Shown here in pieces: positions 16,106 through 25,119 of a stretch of DNA of 34,012 nt. The notes beneath the pieces are model-generated. The model had not been told where the DNA came from, searched no databases, and saw only the letters and a program-made list of their open reading frames with translations. The stretch is from Shewanella sp. 10N.286.48.A6 (GTDB lineage: Bacteria > Pseudomonadota > Gammaproteobacteria > Enterobacterales > Shewanellaceae), in NCBI RefSeq assembly GCF_002873135.1, contig NZ_MCVI01000010.1, positions 85,964-119,975 on the forward strand. Direction: 5' to 3'. Each line of letters starts with the position of its first letter. Positions within the stretch are counted from its first letter, which is position 1. The position numbers and the translations under genes are program-made.

Positions 16106-17551
16106 ATGAAAGCAATAGTAATCGGTTCGACTAAACATCTGTTATTTTTTGCTATTTATGGTTTTATTGCCAGTTTACTGCTTTTTATCGCCGCCGTGGT
16201 GTGGTTTTTAACGGCTCGCTCTGAATTAGAGATTTGGCATACAACACGCTTGAAAAGTGAGTATCATCAACAGTCTGGCTTAACAGACTTTTCCCAGTAT
16301 CTTGCTCTTGAAGACAAGCTATTTAATGAGTTAGACCGCAAAATATACCAACAATATACTCCTAAGCTGGCTTCACCTATTAATCGTTACGAAGCCAATA
16401 GCTTATCAGATCCAAATCATTGGGATGTAAACTGGAATCGCTCTTTTGAGTGGTCAAACCCCGATGCCAATTATGGCATTTTATTTCTCCATGGTATGTC
16501 AGACTCCCCTTATGCGATTTCAAACCTAGCGCGACATTTTAGCGCTTCAGCCGATGTTTTAGGGCTACGTTTACCAGGGCACGGCACTATTCCTGCTGGC
16601 TTAGCAGATATCACTTGGCCAGATTTAGCCAGCGCAGTAGCATTAGCGACTCAGCACATGAAGCAAAAATTGGCCGGTAAACCGTTATATGTCGTGGGCT
16701 TTTCTACCGGTGCAGCACTGGCATTAAACCTTCAACTAGAAGCAATTGCTGTTAATAACCCTACAGATTATCAAGCAATGATGTTTCTTTCGCCAGCTAT
16801 AGGGTTAGCGCCCATTGCAGCAGGCGCAAAGTGGCAAGCGAGGTTAGGGCGTTTAATTAATCAAGAAAAACTGTTTTGGAATACCATTGAGGTTGAATAC
16901 GACCCTTTCAAATATATCTCATTTGCAGTGAATGCCGGTGACGTTGTTTATCAACTGGCTGAAAGAAATCAATATTTAATAAAACAATTTGATCAGCAGC
17001 AATTAGCCAATATTCCTCCTATTTTAACCTTCCAGTCAATTGCAGATGATACCGTTTCTACTAACGCGGTGGTCGAGCATTTGTATCAATATTTACCCTC
17101 AGATAAGCATAGCTTAGTGATATTTGATATCAATCGTAACCGTAATAATCATCAATTGATCACTAAAAACTTGTTAAACGAAATGGGGCCACTTTGGCTC
17201 AACATGCCCATGAACTACCGTTTAAGTTTAATTGAAAATAGCCAGCAATCTGAGTATGGCGTGCAAGAGCAAAACTTGGTTGAGAGCGAAGAGGGAGCAG
17301 CAGTAGACTTAGCACTGAAATGGCCAGCTGGGGTGTATTCATTATCGCATGTTGCCTTGCCTTTTCCTGAAAATGACCCCTTATACGGACCACATTATCA
17401 GCCTCAAAGTCAGCATATTCAGATAGGGCAGGCAATCTTTAAAGGTGAGCGGGGATTGTTTGGGATCCCCGCAGCAGAGATGTTAAGACAGAAATGGAAT
17501 CCATTTTATCCGTATATGTTAGATAGATTGGAGCAGTTTATTGAGCCGTGA
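16106..17551 (+). CDS. Membrane-anchored alpha/beta hydrolase (lysophospholipase-like)
   Basis: A 481-residue protein with one N-terminal membrane span (about residues 11-36, uncleaved because no signal-peptidase site is evident). An alpha/beta-hydrolase domain starts near residue 120. Visible catalytic elements are the oxyanion loop LFLHGMSDSPYA, the nucleophile elbow GFSTG (Ser200), a likely acid in FQSIADDTVS (about residue 312) and the His in NNHQLITKNLL (about residue 352). The arrangement fits the serine aminopeptidase S33/monoacylglycerol lipase-like group. The C-terminal extension of about 100 residues (HVALPFPENDPLYGP) is unusual for that group. The substrate is unknown. ATG 16106 begins a well-formed N-terminus. 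The gene is convergent with the cyclase gene. Confidence 0.78.
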   Translation: MKAIVIGSTKHLLFFAIYGFIASLLLFIAAVVWFLTARSELEIWHTTRLKSEYHQQSGLTDFSQYLALEDKLFNELDRKIYQQYTPKLASPINRYEANSLSDPNHWDVNWNRSFEWSNPDANYGILFLHGMSDSPYAISNLARHFSASADVLGLRLPGHGTIPAGLADITWPDLASAVALATQHMKQKLAGKPLYVVGFSTGAALALNLQLEAIAVNNPTDYQAMMFLSPAIGLAPIAAGAKWQARLGRLINQEKLFWNTIEVEYDPFKYISFAVNAGDVVYQLAERNQYLIKQFDQQQLANIPPILTFQSIADDTVSTNAVVEHLYQYLPSDKHSLVIFDINRNRNNHQLITKNLLNEMGPLWLNMPMNYRLSLIENSQQSEYGVQEQNLVESEEGAAVDLALKWPAGVYSLSHVALPFPENDPLYGPHYQPQSQHIQIGQAIFKGERGLFGIPAAEMLRQKWNPFYPYMLDRLEQFIEP

Positions 17552-17616
17552 TTATCGCGGTAGCTAAACTCGTCACTAGCTTAGCGATTATGGTTTTGAT
17601 ATGAAACGTTAGTGGG

Positions 17617-19800
17617 CTACTCTGGGTCACTTGGATCATTAATCACATCAATAATGACTTTATTTCGCCCTTGCTCTTTTGCTTTGTATAGGTTGTCATC
17701 TGCAACTTTTATCCAGTGATCAATGTCTTTAGAAAAGTTGGCGTTAGCCGTTATCGCGCCAATACTGGTGGTGACTGAAAAGTGCTGTTCATCCGTTGGC
17801 GAGTTAATTATTACTTTGGCTAACTGTTCTCTAAAATGATTGAGATGCTGCTCAATTTTAAGGGCATTAGATAAAGGCAATATCAAAATAAACTCTTCAC
17901 CACCATAGCGAGAAACGATATCGGTATCGCGTTTAAATTGCTGTTTTAATAGTTTAGATACGACTCTTAAGCATTCGTCCCCAGCCAAATGACCGTAGCT
18001 ATCATTGACCTGTTTAAAGTAATCTAAGTCAAGGATAGCAATGGTAATGGCATGCTCACCTCGCAGACAAAAATCCAGCAAGCTATCAAATCTATCTTCT
18101 GCATAACGGCGATTATAAAGCCCCGTTAGTGGATCTTTATCCACTAATGCCAATAACTTTTGATTGGCTTTTTCAAGCTCATCGGTGCGAATCGCGACAG
18201 TTTCTTCTAGCTCCAGTTGGTGCTTAAGTAAGTCACGTTTACTGGCGGTGAGGCTCTTGTACAGGTTATATACTTCCTCTGATGTACTTTCATTATCAAT
18301 TTGTTCTTTTAATTCAGTACCACTGATTTGTCCGAATTGATTAGCCACAATTTCTAATGAGTTAGTGAGTAAACGACACACTCTGGAGGAGATTAAAAAG
18401 GTCAAAATGATGGAGATGAATAGCATCAAGTAGGTGCCTAGCATTTGTGTTTCGGCGGTTTTAACTAACGGAGACAGTGGCTGTAATACATACAACTTCC
18501 AACCATTGTTTAGTCGATTACTGATGTACACGTATTCAGGTGATGTGGCGGTTAAGTTGTGAATATTGATCACATTTAAACTGGTGCGGTAATTTCCTTT
18601 TTCATTTGAATAGGTAAATTCTACGTGAGTGCTTAAGTTTAGAGAAGGGGTGGAATAAATGATGTTGTTATTGTTATCAACGATGATAATAAACTCTTTA
18701 TCCCCTGTTCCATTTTGATTATCTATCTTAGAAAAGAACGCTAAATCCAGCGAGCCTTCAATAATTCCACTGACCTTTGATTGATCATTATTGTGATAAA
18801 AAGGCGCACTAATGGCGATAATTGAATCGTCACCAAAACCGCGGCCTTTAAACACAGGCGAAACAAACAAGCGCTGATTATAAAAAGACTCAATAAAGTA
18901 GTCTCTATCTGAAATTGATAAATCCAGTGGTTGCCCTGTTTTATTGAGCATAATACTGCTGGGGCTTGCGGCAATCACTTGAGCATCAGTGTCTGCCAGC
19001 AGCATAGTAATAAAACTAGGATAATGCTGATGCAGTTTGATTAAAACTTGTTGTAATTCACTGTAGGATGACGTCGTTAAGCTGATTAAATCTGCCGCAT
19101 AATCAATGACCATTTTATGTTCATTAAGGTATTGCTCGGTTGCCGTACTAATATGTTCGGTGGTGTCAGTTAAATTTCGCTTCAGTAACTCTTGTTGTTT
19201 TTCAAGAAACAAATAATTAAAAGTCAGTGCTGATAATAACAAGCAAAGGGTGATCATTAACGTCATAAAGTAGGTGACTTGAGCGTTAAAACTACGACGT
19301 TTTTGGTTGGTTTTTGTGTCATTTAACTGCCACGTATTAGGAATAAACAAGATGAACAGTGACGCCAAGCCAGCGTAAATTAAACCGTTGATGCTTTGCT
19401 TGATAATGGCGAATAACATGTGGCTATCTGGAAAATCAGCAAGTGTCACCATGTATATGTAGGTTAATGGCATACCAAGAGCTAACCAATAAATACCACT
19501 GCTATATAAGGGAAACAGGCCTTTTCTGCGAGCAATACCAATGAATATTGCTTCGGTACAAAATAGTAAATATACATGGGGGCTACCCCAAGTGAGCATT
19601 AATCCACTTGCGCTGAGTATGGCGGTGACTAAACCATACCAAGGGCCTAAAAGCACAGCTGAAATAACGGTAAAAGTATTACCTAGCACTAATTGGACAT
19701 TGGCGAATATTGGAATGGGGTAGCAATTAATTACCATTCCTAATAGGCCAAAACAGAGTGCAATCAGGAGGTTTTTTTTATTTATTATAGGAAACTGCAA
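17617..19800 (-). CDS. Membrane diguanylate cyclase with periplasmic sensor (GGEEF)
   Basis: A 727-residue protein predicted to make cyclic di-GMP from two GTP. In order: a multi-span membrane region (about 1-155) resembling integral sensor domains of the MASE type; a second span (about 173-198); a large periplasmic Cache-like region (about 205-440; HKMVIDYAADLIS, SDRDYFIESFYNQRLFVSPVFKG); a span (about 445-467); a short HAMP/coiled-coil stretch; and the GGDEF domain (about 555-720) with DPLTGLYNRRYAE, DLDYFKQVNDSYGH and RYGGEEF near residue 630. RDTD five residues before GGEEF is an intact RxxD inhibitory site, so product inhibition is expected. The only usable long start is TTG at 19800; the first in-frame ATG (residue 22) would cut into the first membrane span. 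Confidence 0.88.
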   Translation of the reverse strand: MQFPIINKKNLLIALCFGLLGMVINCYPIPIFANVQLVLGNTFTVISAVLLGPWYGLVTAILSASGLMLTWGSPHVYLLFCTEAIFIGIARRKGLFPLYSSGIYWLALGMPLTYIYMVTLADFPDSHMLFAIIKQSINGLIYAGLASLFILFIPNTWQLNDTKTNQKRRSFNAQVTYFMTLMITLCLLLSALTFNYLFLEKQQELLKRNLTDTTEHISTATEQYLNEHKMVIDYAADLISLTTSSYSELQQVLIKLHQHYPSFITMLLADTDAQVIAASPSSIMLNKTGQPLDLSISDRDYFIESFYNQRLFVSPVFKGRGFGDDSIIAISAPFYHNNDQSKVSGIIEGSLDLAFFSKIDNQNGTGDKEFIIIVDNNNNIIYSTPSLNLSTHVEFTYSNEKGNYRTSLNVINIHNLTATSPEYVYISNRLNNGWKLYVLQPLSPLVKTAETQMLGTYLMLFISIILTFLISSRVCRLLTNSLEIVANQFGQISGTELKEQIDNESTSEEVYNLYKSLTASKRDLLKHQLELEETVAIRTDELEKANQKLLALVDKDPLTGLYNRRYAEDRFDSLLDFCLRGEHAITIAILDLDYFKQVNDSYGHLAGDECLRVVSKLLKQQFKRDTDIVSRYGGEEFILILPLSNALKIEQHLNHFREQLAKVIINSPTDEQHFSVTTSIGAITANANFSKDIDHWIKVADDNLYKAKEQGRNKVIIDVINDPSDPE

Positions 19801-19988
19801 TCGAATACCATGTGATCGAACTGTTATGTAAAAATTTTATACTCGTCAAGCATTTAACTCAAGTGGAAACGATATTGTGGCCCCCGTAATGTGAAAAATC
19901 TGAATTCTGCTTGTGAGCTCAATACCCATTTGAGGCAATACTTTCCTGCTGCTTATCTTAGTCAATCACTAAATTCAGTTCGACCTTG

Positions 19989-20018
19989 GTCTACATTAGC
20001 TTAATTGGTGATGTAGAC
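19989..20018. repeat. Inverted repeat GTCTACAT/ATGTAGAC
   Basis: Perfect 8-bp arms (19989-19996, 20011-20018) are separated by 14 nt, between the divergent cyclase and symporter genes. No T-run follows. It is a possible regulator site. Confidence 0.45.
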
Positions 20019-20109
20019 ATAACTTCAGCATTTCATAGGTTAAGCTGTTGTTAATAAGTAACTATTTTGTTTTTTCTATAACTGGCCAAACCAAATCTTA
20101 GACTAAGGT

Positions 20110-20125
20110 CGTGATTGTGGTCACA
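20110..20125 (+). promoter_or_regulatory. CRP-like binding site upstream of the symporter operon
   Basis: CGTGA-N6-TCACA (20110-20114, 20121-20125) matches 9 of 10 consensus positions. The centre is about 65 nt before the DUF4212 start and about 40 nt before a TSS predicted from the TAACTA box at 20142-20147. Confidence 0.65.
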
Positions 20126-20182
20126 TTTTGAGTTGTTAGATTAACTATCGACTTAAAAAATAATTAGCACTGGGGAGTCACT

Positions 20183-20449
20183 ATGAGTTTCGAAAATCAA
20201 GATACAGCAAGTGGGTACTGGCGTGAGAATTTACGCTTAGTATTGGGGTTGCTGGCAATTTGGGCTGCAGTATCATTTGGCTGCGGTATTTTACTGGTCG
20301 ATGTTCTTAATGAAGTCCACTTCATGGGCTTTAAATTGGGATTCTGGTTTGCACAACAAGGTGCCATGTATGTGTTTGTTGCACTGATTTTTGTGTATGT
20401 AGCGAAAGCGAATGCTTTAGATAAAAAATATAACGTACACGAAGACTGA
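20183..20449 (+). CDS. DUF4212 small subunit of a sodium:solute symporter
   Basis: An 88-residue membrane protein with two hydrophobic segments (about residues 20-42 and 50-75) and the family pattern YWRENLRLVLGLLAIWA ... GFKLGFWFAQQGAMYVFVALIFVY. Proteins of the DUF4212 family are encoded just before VC_2705-type sodium:solute symporters and are thought to be their accessory subunit. The symporter follows after 10 nt. GGGGAG precedes ATG 20183. The CRP-like site upstream suggests control by carbon state. Confidence 0.9.
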   Translation: MSFENQDTASGYWRENLRLVLGLLAIWAAVSFGCGILLVDVLNEVHFMGFKLGFWFAQQGAMYVFVALIFVYVAKANALDKKYNVHED

Positions 20450-20459
20450 GGAATAAATC

Positions 20460-22178
20460 ATGGATGTTCAAACTTTAACTTATATTATCGTGGGCTTGAC
20501 GTTTGCCCTGTACATCGGTATCGCAATATGGTCTCGTGCTGGCTCAACTAAAGAGTTTTATGTCGCTGGTGGCGGCGTGCCGCCAGTTATGAACGGTATG
20601 GCAACAGCGGCGGATTGGATGTCCGCGGCATCATTTATATCACTTGCCGGTATTGTTTCATTTACTGGTTATGATGGTTCTGTCTATTTAATGGGCTGGA
20701 CCGGTGGTTATGTTCTGCTAGCGCTTTGCATGGCTCCATACTTACGTAAGTTCGGTAAATTTACTGTGCCAGACTTTATTGGTGATCGCTATTACTCACA
20801 AGCTGCGCGAACTGTTGCAGTCGTGTGTGCGATTTTCATCTGTTTCACCTACATCGCCGGTCAAATGCGTGGTGTTGGGGTGGTATTCTCCCGTTTCTTA
20901 GAAGTCGAAGTTGAAACTGGGGTTTATATCGGTATGGCAGTGGTGTTCTTTTATGCTGTTTTAGGCGGTATGAAAGGGATTACTTACACTCAGGTTGCGC
21001 AGTATTGTGTGCTTATTTTTGCCTTTATGGTACCAGCCATTTTCATCTCGGTAATGATGACAGGTCATGTGTTACCGCAAATTGGCTTTGGTGCAGAACT
21101 TGTTGATGCAGCAGGTAATGGAACAGGAGTTTACCTGTTAGATAAGCTTGATGGCTTGTCGGCAGAACTTGGCTTCTCTCAATATACTGAAGGCTCAAAG
21201 AGCATGATTGATGTGTTCTTTATTACTGGTGCCTTGATGTTTGGTACCGCTGGTTTACCCCATGTCATCGTGCGTTTCTTTACAGTGCCTAGAGTAAAAG
21301 ATGCGCGTGTATCAGCAGGTTGGGCATTAGTATTTATTGCTATTATGTATACCACAATTCCAGCATTGGCAGCTTTCTCTCGTGTAAATATGATTGAAAC
21401 CATTAATGGCCCAGAAAAAACCGGTGTTGCTTATGAAACAGCGCCTGAATGGATTAAAAACTGGGAAAAAACTGGCTTAATTACTTGGGATGATAAAAAT
21501 GCTGATGGCAATATCTATTATGCTAAAGGCGATACCAATGAAATGAAAATTGACCGCGATATCATGGTATTAGCAACGCCTGAAATTGCATCTCTGCCAG
21601 CATGGGTCATAGCATTGGTCGCTGCTGGTGGTCTTGCGGCGGCACTGTCTACATCTGCGGGTTTATTATTAGTTATTTCTACCTCGGTATCCCATGATTT
21701 ATTGAAGAAAAACTTCATGCCAGATATCTCAGATAAGAAAGAGCTTTTATTTGCGCGAATTGCCGCGGCGCTAGGTATTGTCATGGCGGGTTACTTTGGT
21801 ATTAACCCACCAGGCTTTGTGGCCGCGGTTGTTGCGATTGCATTTGGTCTAGCTGCCTCGTCATTGTTTCCTGCCATTGTTATGGGGATCTTTTCAAGAA
21901 CCGTTAACAAAGAAGGTGCGATTTCAGGGATGGTTTTAGGTTTACTATTTACTGCAAGCTATATCGTGTACTTTAAGTTTGTTAACCCAAGTGCCAATAG
22001 CAGTGAAAACTGGTTCCTAGGTATTTCGCCTGAAGGTATTGGTATGCTAGGTATGATGATTAACTTTGGTGTTGCATTTGCTGTTAGCAAAGTCACTGCA
22101 GCGGTACCTGCTGACGTGGTTGCTATGGTTGAGTCAATTCGATTCCCGAAAGGCTCAGGTGAAGCGCACGACCATTAA
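20460..22178 (+). CDS. Sodium:solute symporter, VC_2705/ActP-like
   Basis: A 572-residue protein of the SSS (solute:sodium symporter) family with about 13 membrane spans. Typical elements are EFYVAGGGVPPVMNGMATAADWMSAASFI near the N-terminus, GGMKGITYTQVAQYCVLIFAF, GTAGLPHVIVRFFTV, and LAAALSTSAGLLLVISTSVSHDLL in the core. An extra hydrophilic loop (about residues 315-370, ETINGPEKTGVAYETAPEW ... MKIDRDIMVLATPEI) is usual for the VC_2705 subgroup. It is close to the acetate permease ActP, so a short-chain carboxylate such as acetate is a reasonable guess but not shown. It is co-transcribed with the DUF4212 gene and ends at a terminator (22226-22250). Confidence 0.92.
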   Translation: MDVQTLTYIIVGLTFALYIGIAIWSRAGSTKEFYVAGGGVPPVMNGMATAADWMSAASFISLAGIVSFTGYDGSVYLMGWTGGYVLLALCMAPYLRKFGKFTVPDFIGDRYYSQAARTVAVVCAIFICFTYIAGQMRGVGVVFSRFLEVEVETGVYIGMAVVFFYAVLGGMKGITYTQVAQYCVLIFAFMVPAIFISVMMTGHVLPQIGFGAELVDAAGNGTGVYLLDKLDGLSAELGFSQYTEGSKSMIDVFFITGALMFGTAGLPHVIVRFFTVPRVKDARVSAGWALVFIAIMYTTIPALAAFSRVNMIETINGPEKTGVAYETAPEWIKNWEKTGLITWDDKNADGNIYYAKGDTNEMKIDRDIMVLATPEIASLPAWVIALVAAGGLAAALSTSAGLLLVISTSVSHDLLKKNFMPDISDKKELLFARIAAALGIVMAGYFGINPPGFVAAVVAIAFGLAASSLFPAIVMGIFSRTVNKEGAISGMVLGLLFTASYIVYFKFVNPSANSSENWFLGISPEGIGMLGMMINFGVAFAVSKVTAAVPADVVAMVESIRFPKGSGEAHDH

Positions 22179-22225
22179 GATTCATACATTATGAATTTTA
22201 AAATGTGAGTATTTAACTCTCGGAT

Positions 22226-22250
22226 AAAAAAGCGCTTCGGCGCTTTTTTT
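22226..22250 (+). terminator. Intrinsic terminator after the symporter gene
   Basis: Six A, GCGC (22232-22235), loop TTCG, GCGC (22240-22243), seven T. The very stable C(UUCG)G-type tetraloop makes this a strong terminator. Confidence 0.92.
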
Positions 22251-22421
22251 ATTGGTGACAGTGTTCAATTCTTTATGAACAAATGCTGTTAGCAAGTTTC
22301 TAATATTAGTGAGTTAAATATTGCCACTTATGGCCATTGGTCGAATATCAGCCTCAATATAATTTACGTATATTAAATTAATAAGACAGAAAATGATTTG
22401 GCAGTAAGTAAGAGGCCCGCG

Positions 22422-24272
22422 ATGAAAGATGCCAGTGAACTGCAACCCATTGTTCAATTTATTAAAGAGTTAGTGCCATTTGATAGTCTTTCAGAGACAA
22501 ATTTAACGCGCTGCTGCAAGCAAATCACCATTGGTTATTACAGTAAAGCATCGGCTGTAGTGCCCTTAGATGCCAGTCATCCACAACTTTATATTGTTCG
22601 CTCTGGCGCATTTGAAGTAAGAGACAATCAAGGTGAGTTATTAGATAGGTTGGGCGAAGGAGACTACTTTGGTTTTCCGTCTTTGCTATCTGGTGAAAAA
22701 GTCAGTAACCAAGTGCAGATTTTAGAAGACAGTTTGGTGTATCACTTAGATCCCGAAACCTTTGATTTTTTGCGTAGTGAAAGCCGCACTTTCGATCGCT
22801 TTTTTAATCGTGCCTTTGCAAGAAGAATGCGTCATCAAGCTAGATTTAAAGCAAAAGACTTAACCACAACCAATCGTATCAATAGTTTAATGTCTGCCGA
22901 TCCTCTAATTATAAATTGTAATGCCAGTGTCAGTGAAGCGGCGAAAAAAATGCGTTTAGCCAGAGTGTCATCAGTGCTAGTGATGGATAATCAGCAATTG
23001 ATTGGTATTCTTACCGATCGAGATTTACGTAATCGAGTGCTTGCTGAAGGCTTTGATGGCAATTTGCCGGTTCATCAAGCGATGACTCCCAATCCCACCA
23101 AACTTGAAGCTAACGCCTTAGTATTTGAAGCAATGCTGTTGATGAGTGAACATGGCATTCATCACTTACCCATTATGGAACAAGAAAATGTGGTGGGGAT
23201 ATTAACCAGCACTGATATTTTACGCGGCCAGAGTTCACAGCCCTTGCTATTAATCGGCGAAATAGAGCGGCAAACCAATATCGATAGCCTGATTAATGTC
23301 AGTAAACAAATTCCGGTATTACTACAAAACTTAATCAGTGCAGATGCCCGAGCAGAAGAAGTGGGTAGAGTATTAACCTCGGTTACCGATGCATTAACCC
23401 GGCGATTAATTATTTTAAATCAGCAAATTTTAGGTGAAGCGCCAATGGCCTTTTGCTGGTTAGCATTTGGCTCACAAGGCAGGCAAGATCAAGCGGCCTG
23501 TTCAGATCAAGATAACGGTATTTTGCTGGCCCATGAGCCTGATGAACATGCAAAAGGCTATTTTGATGCGTTAACCCATGCGGTTTGTAAAGGGCTGGAT
23601 CAATGCGGCTATATATATTGTCCCGGGGATATTATGGCGCAAAACCCCAAATGGCGTTTGTCACTGTCCCAATGGCAACAACACTTTGAAAAATGGGTGC
23701 TATCACCCGAACCTAAAGCCTTAATGCATGCCAGTATCTTTTTTGATATGCGCTCCGTTTATGGGCCGCAGAATTTATTTGATCAGTTACAACAGCACGT
23801 CTTAAGCAACACCAAAGATAATGATATTTTTCTTGCTGGAATGGCGGGTAACTCACTGGTTGAAACGCCGCCGCTAGGCTTTTTTAGAAAGTTTGTGTTA
23901 GAGCGTGACGGCAGTGAAGTAAAAGGTATGGATTTGAAACATAAAGGCGTAGCGTTAATCAACGATATCGCCAGAGTGTATGCTTTAAGTGCAGGTATTA
24001 CTGAAGTGAATACGCCTAAGCGGATCCGAGCATTGATGGAAGCCAATATCATTAACCGTAAAGATGCCCTTAATCTAGCGGATGCCTTGGAGTTTATTGC
24101 GCATATGCGGTTATCAAATCAAGGTCAGCAGCATACACAACAACAAGAAGTCACCAATTACTTAAAACCGCAGCAAATGTCATCGTTATTGCGACATCAA
24201 CTCAGGGATGCTTTTAAAGTGGTTCATGATGCGCAATCTGGCTTAAGAATGAAGTTTATGCGAAGTTATTAA
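22422..24272 (+). CDS. cNMP-binding/CBS/DUF294 nucleotidyltransferase-like signalling protein
   Basis: A 616-residue multidomain protein. In order: a cyclic-nucleotide-binding-type beta barrel (about 15-135; LYIVRSGAFEVRDNQGELLDRLGEGDYFG), a CBS pair (about 155-280; ILTDRDLRNRVLAEG, GILTSTDILRG), and a DUF294 nucleotidyltransferase domain with GSQGRQDQ starting at Gly350 and an intact SDQDNG acidic pair (D362, D364). The DUF294 C-terminal helical domain follows (about 470-610). The NTase fold is related to the GlnD uridylyltransferase domain; the target is unknown. ATG 22422 is preceded by AGAGG at 6-nt spacing; TTG 22398 is less likely. The neighbourhood with symporter and exonuclease recurs in Vibrio and relatives, which suggests a regulatory role in carboxylate use. 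Confidence 0.88.
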   Translation: MKDASELQPIVQFIKELVPFDSLSETNLTRCCKQITIGYYSKASAVVPLDASHPQLYIVRSGAFEVRDNQGELLDRLGEGDYFGFPSLLSGEKVSNQVQILEDSLVYHLDPETFDFLRSESRTFDRFFNRAFARRMRHQARFKAKDLTTTNRINSLMSADPLIINCNASVSEAAKKMRLARVSSVLVMDNQQLIGILTDRDLRNRVLAEGFDGNLPVHQAMTPNPTKLEANALVFEAMLLMSEHGIHHLPIMEQENVVGILTSTDILRGQSSQPLLLIGEIERQTNIDSLINVSKQIPVLLQNLISADARAEEVGRVLTSVTDALTRRLIILNQQILGEAPMAFCWLAFGSQGRQDQAACSDQDNGILLAHEPDEHAKGYFDALTHAVCKGLDQCGYIYCPGDIMAQNPKWRLSLSQWQQHFEKWVLSPEPKALMHASIFFDMRSVYGPQNLFDQLQQHVLSNTKDNDIFLAGMAGNSLVETPPLGFFRKFVLERDGSEVKGMDLKHKGVALINDIARVYALSAGITEVNTPKRIRALMEANIINRKDALNLADALEFIAHMRLSNQGQQHTQQQEVTNYLKPQQMSSLLRHQLRDAFKVVHDAQSGLRMKFMRSY

Positions 24273-24345
24273 TGGTATTTCTATGTGGGTTGGCCTGTGA
24301 TGTTAATTTAGCTTGTGATGTTAATAGTGTGGAGTAAACAACTTA

Positions 24346-25023
24346 GTGAATGAGTTATGGCTTAAAACGCGCTTACAGTTAGAACTTCTCGGTCAAAAAG
24401 ACGAGCTTGCGGCTTACCAGTCGAGCGTTAAGCCATGCCTTAGTGCTACGATTGCGGATCTACCGATTATGGCAATAGATCTAGAAATGACCGGGTTAGA
24501 TCCTCATAACGACCAAATAATCAGTATTGGTATCGTGCCGATTGAGCATGGCGCCATTCCGTTATCAAAAGCCCTGCAAGTGATGGTGACAATCGATGGA
24601 AGTGTAGGACAGAGCGCAGCTGTGCACGGGATTATCGATAATCATTTAACAGAAGCGTTATCACTAACACAAGCCATGGCCTGGTTGCTTGCACAAACTC
24701 AAGGCTCAATTTTATTAGCTCATCATGCACCAATGGACATTAGTTTTATCCAAAGCCATTTAGAAAAAGTCTATAAAAGAAGCATTAAATTGCCTTTTAT
24801 TGATACCTTAGCGATAGAAAAACAACGACTTTTACGCCAACATGATGTGCTGCAAGAAGGTAGTTTACGACTGGATGCTTGTCGAAAACGATACGGTCTG
24901 CCGACTTATTATGGCCATGATGCCCTCACAGATGCACTAGCGTGCGCCGAATTGTTTGTGGCACAAATAGCCTCTATTGGCGACAGTAAAACCATGAAGG
25001 CGGCGCAATTTATTAGTATATAA
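24346..25023 (+). CDS. DEDDh 3'-5' exonuclease (DnaQ-like)
   Basis: A 225-residue exonuclease of the DnaQ/DEDDh fold. All catalytic motifs are present: Exo I D45-L-E47 (AIDLEMTGLDP), Exo II in LLAHHAPMDISFI, and Exo III in YGHDALTDALACAEL with the His and Asp of the DEDDh type. It lacks the extra domains of PolC or a clamp-binding motif I can see, so it is a stand-alone nuclease rather than the replicative proofreader. It starts at GTG 24346 with GGAG (24331-24334) upstream. It lies 73 nt after the CBS/DUF294 gene and is probably co-transcribed. Whether it acts on DNA or RNA is unknown. Confidence 0.9.
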   Translation: MNELWLKTRLQLELLGQKDELAAYQSSVKPCLSATIADLPIMAIDLEMTGLDPHNDQIISIGIVPIEHGAIPLSKALQVMVTIDGSVGQSAAVHGIIDNHLTEALSLTQAMAWLLAQTQGSILLAHHAPMDISFIQSHLEKVYKRSIKLPFIDTLAIEKQRLLRQHDVLQEGSLRLDACRKRYGLPTYYGHDALTDALACAELFVAQIASIGDSKTMKAAQFISI

Positions 25024-25074
25024 AGGCAGTAGCCTGAATTTAATCAAATCAGTTTAAATCCAGTAAATAGATAT

Positions 25075-25102
25075 AAAAAAACCAGCACAAGGCTGGTTTA
25101 AT
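25075..25102 (-). terminator. Intrinsic terminator between exonuclease and FabH-like genes
   Basis: AAACCAGC (25079-25086), 5-nt loop, GCTGGTTT (25092-25099). The A-run at 25075-25080 becomes the U-tract on the minus strand, so it best serves the FabH-like gene. On the plus strand the tail is weak. Confidence 0.85.
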
Positions 25103-25119
25103 GGTTTAGCAAGCTGAGT

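Larger units (their letters stand above)
19801..20182. other. Intergenic region between the cyclase and symporter genes
   Basis: This 382-nt region separates divergent genes. It contains the inverted repeat at 19989-20018 and the CRP-like site at 20110-20125. A TAACTA box at 20142-20147 would fit a -10 for a class II CRP-dependent promoter of the symporter operon. No ORF of note was seen. Confidence 0.6.

Noticed and set aside
20460..22178. Definite assignment as acetate permease ActP
   Set aside because: The DUF4212 partner and the extra hydrophilic loop place it in the VC_2705 subgroup, and no acs gene is in the window. The substrate therefore remains open.
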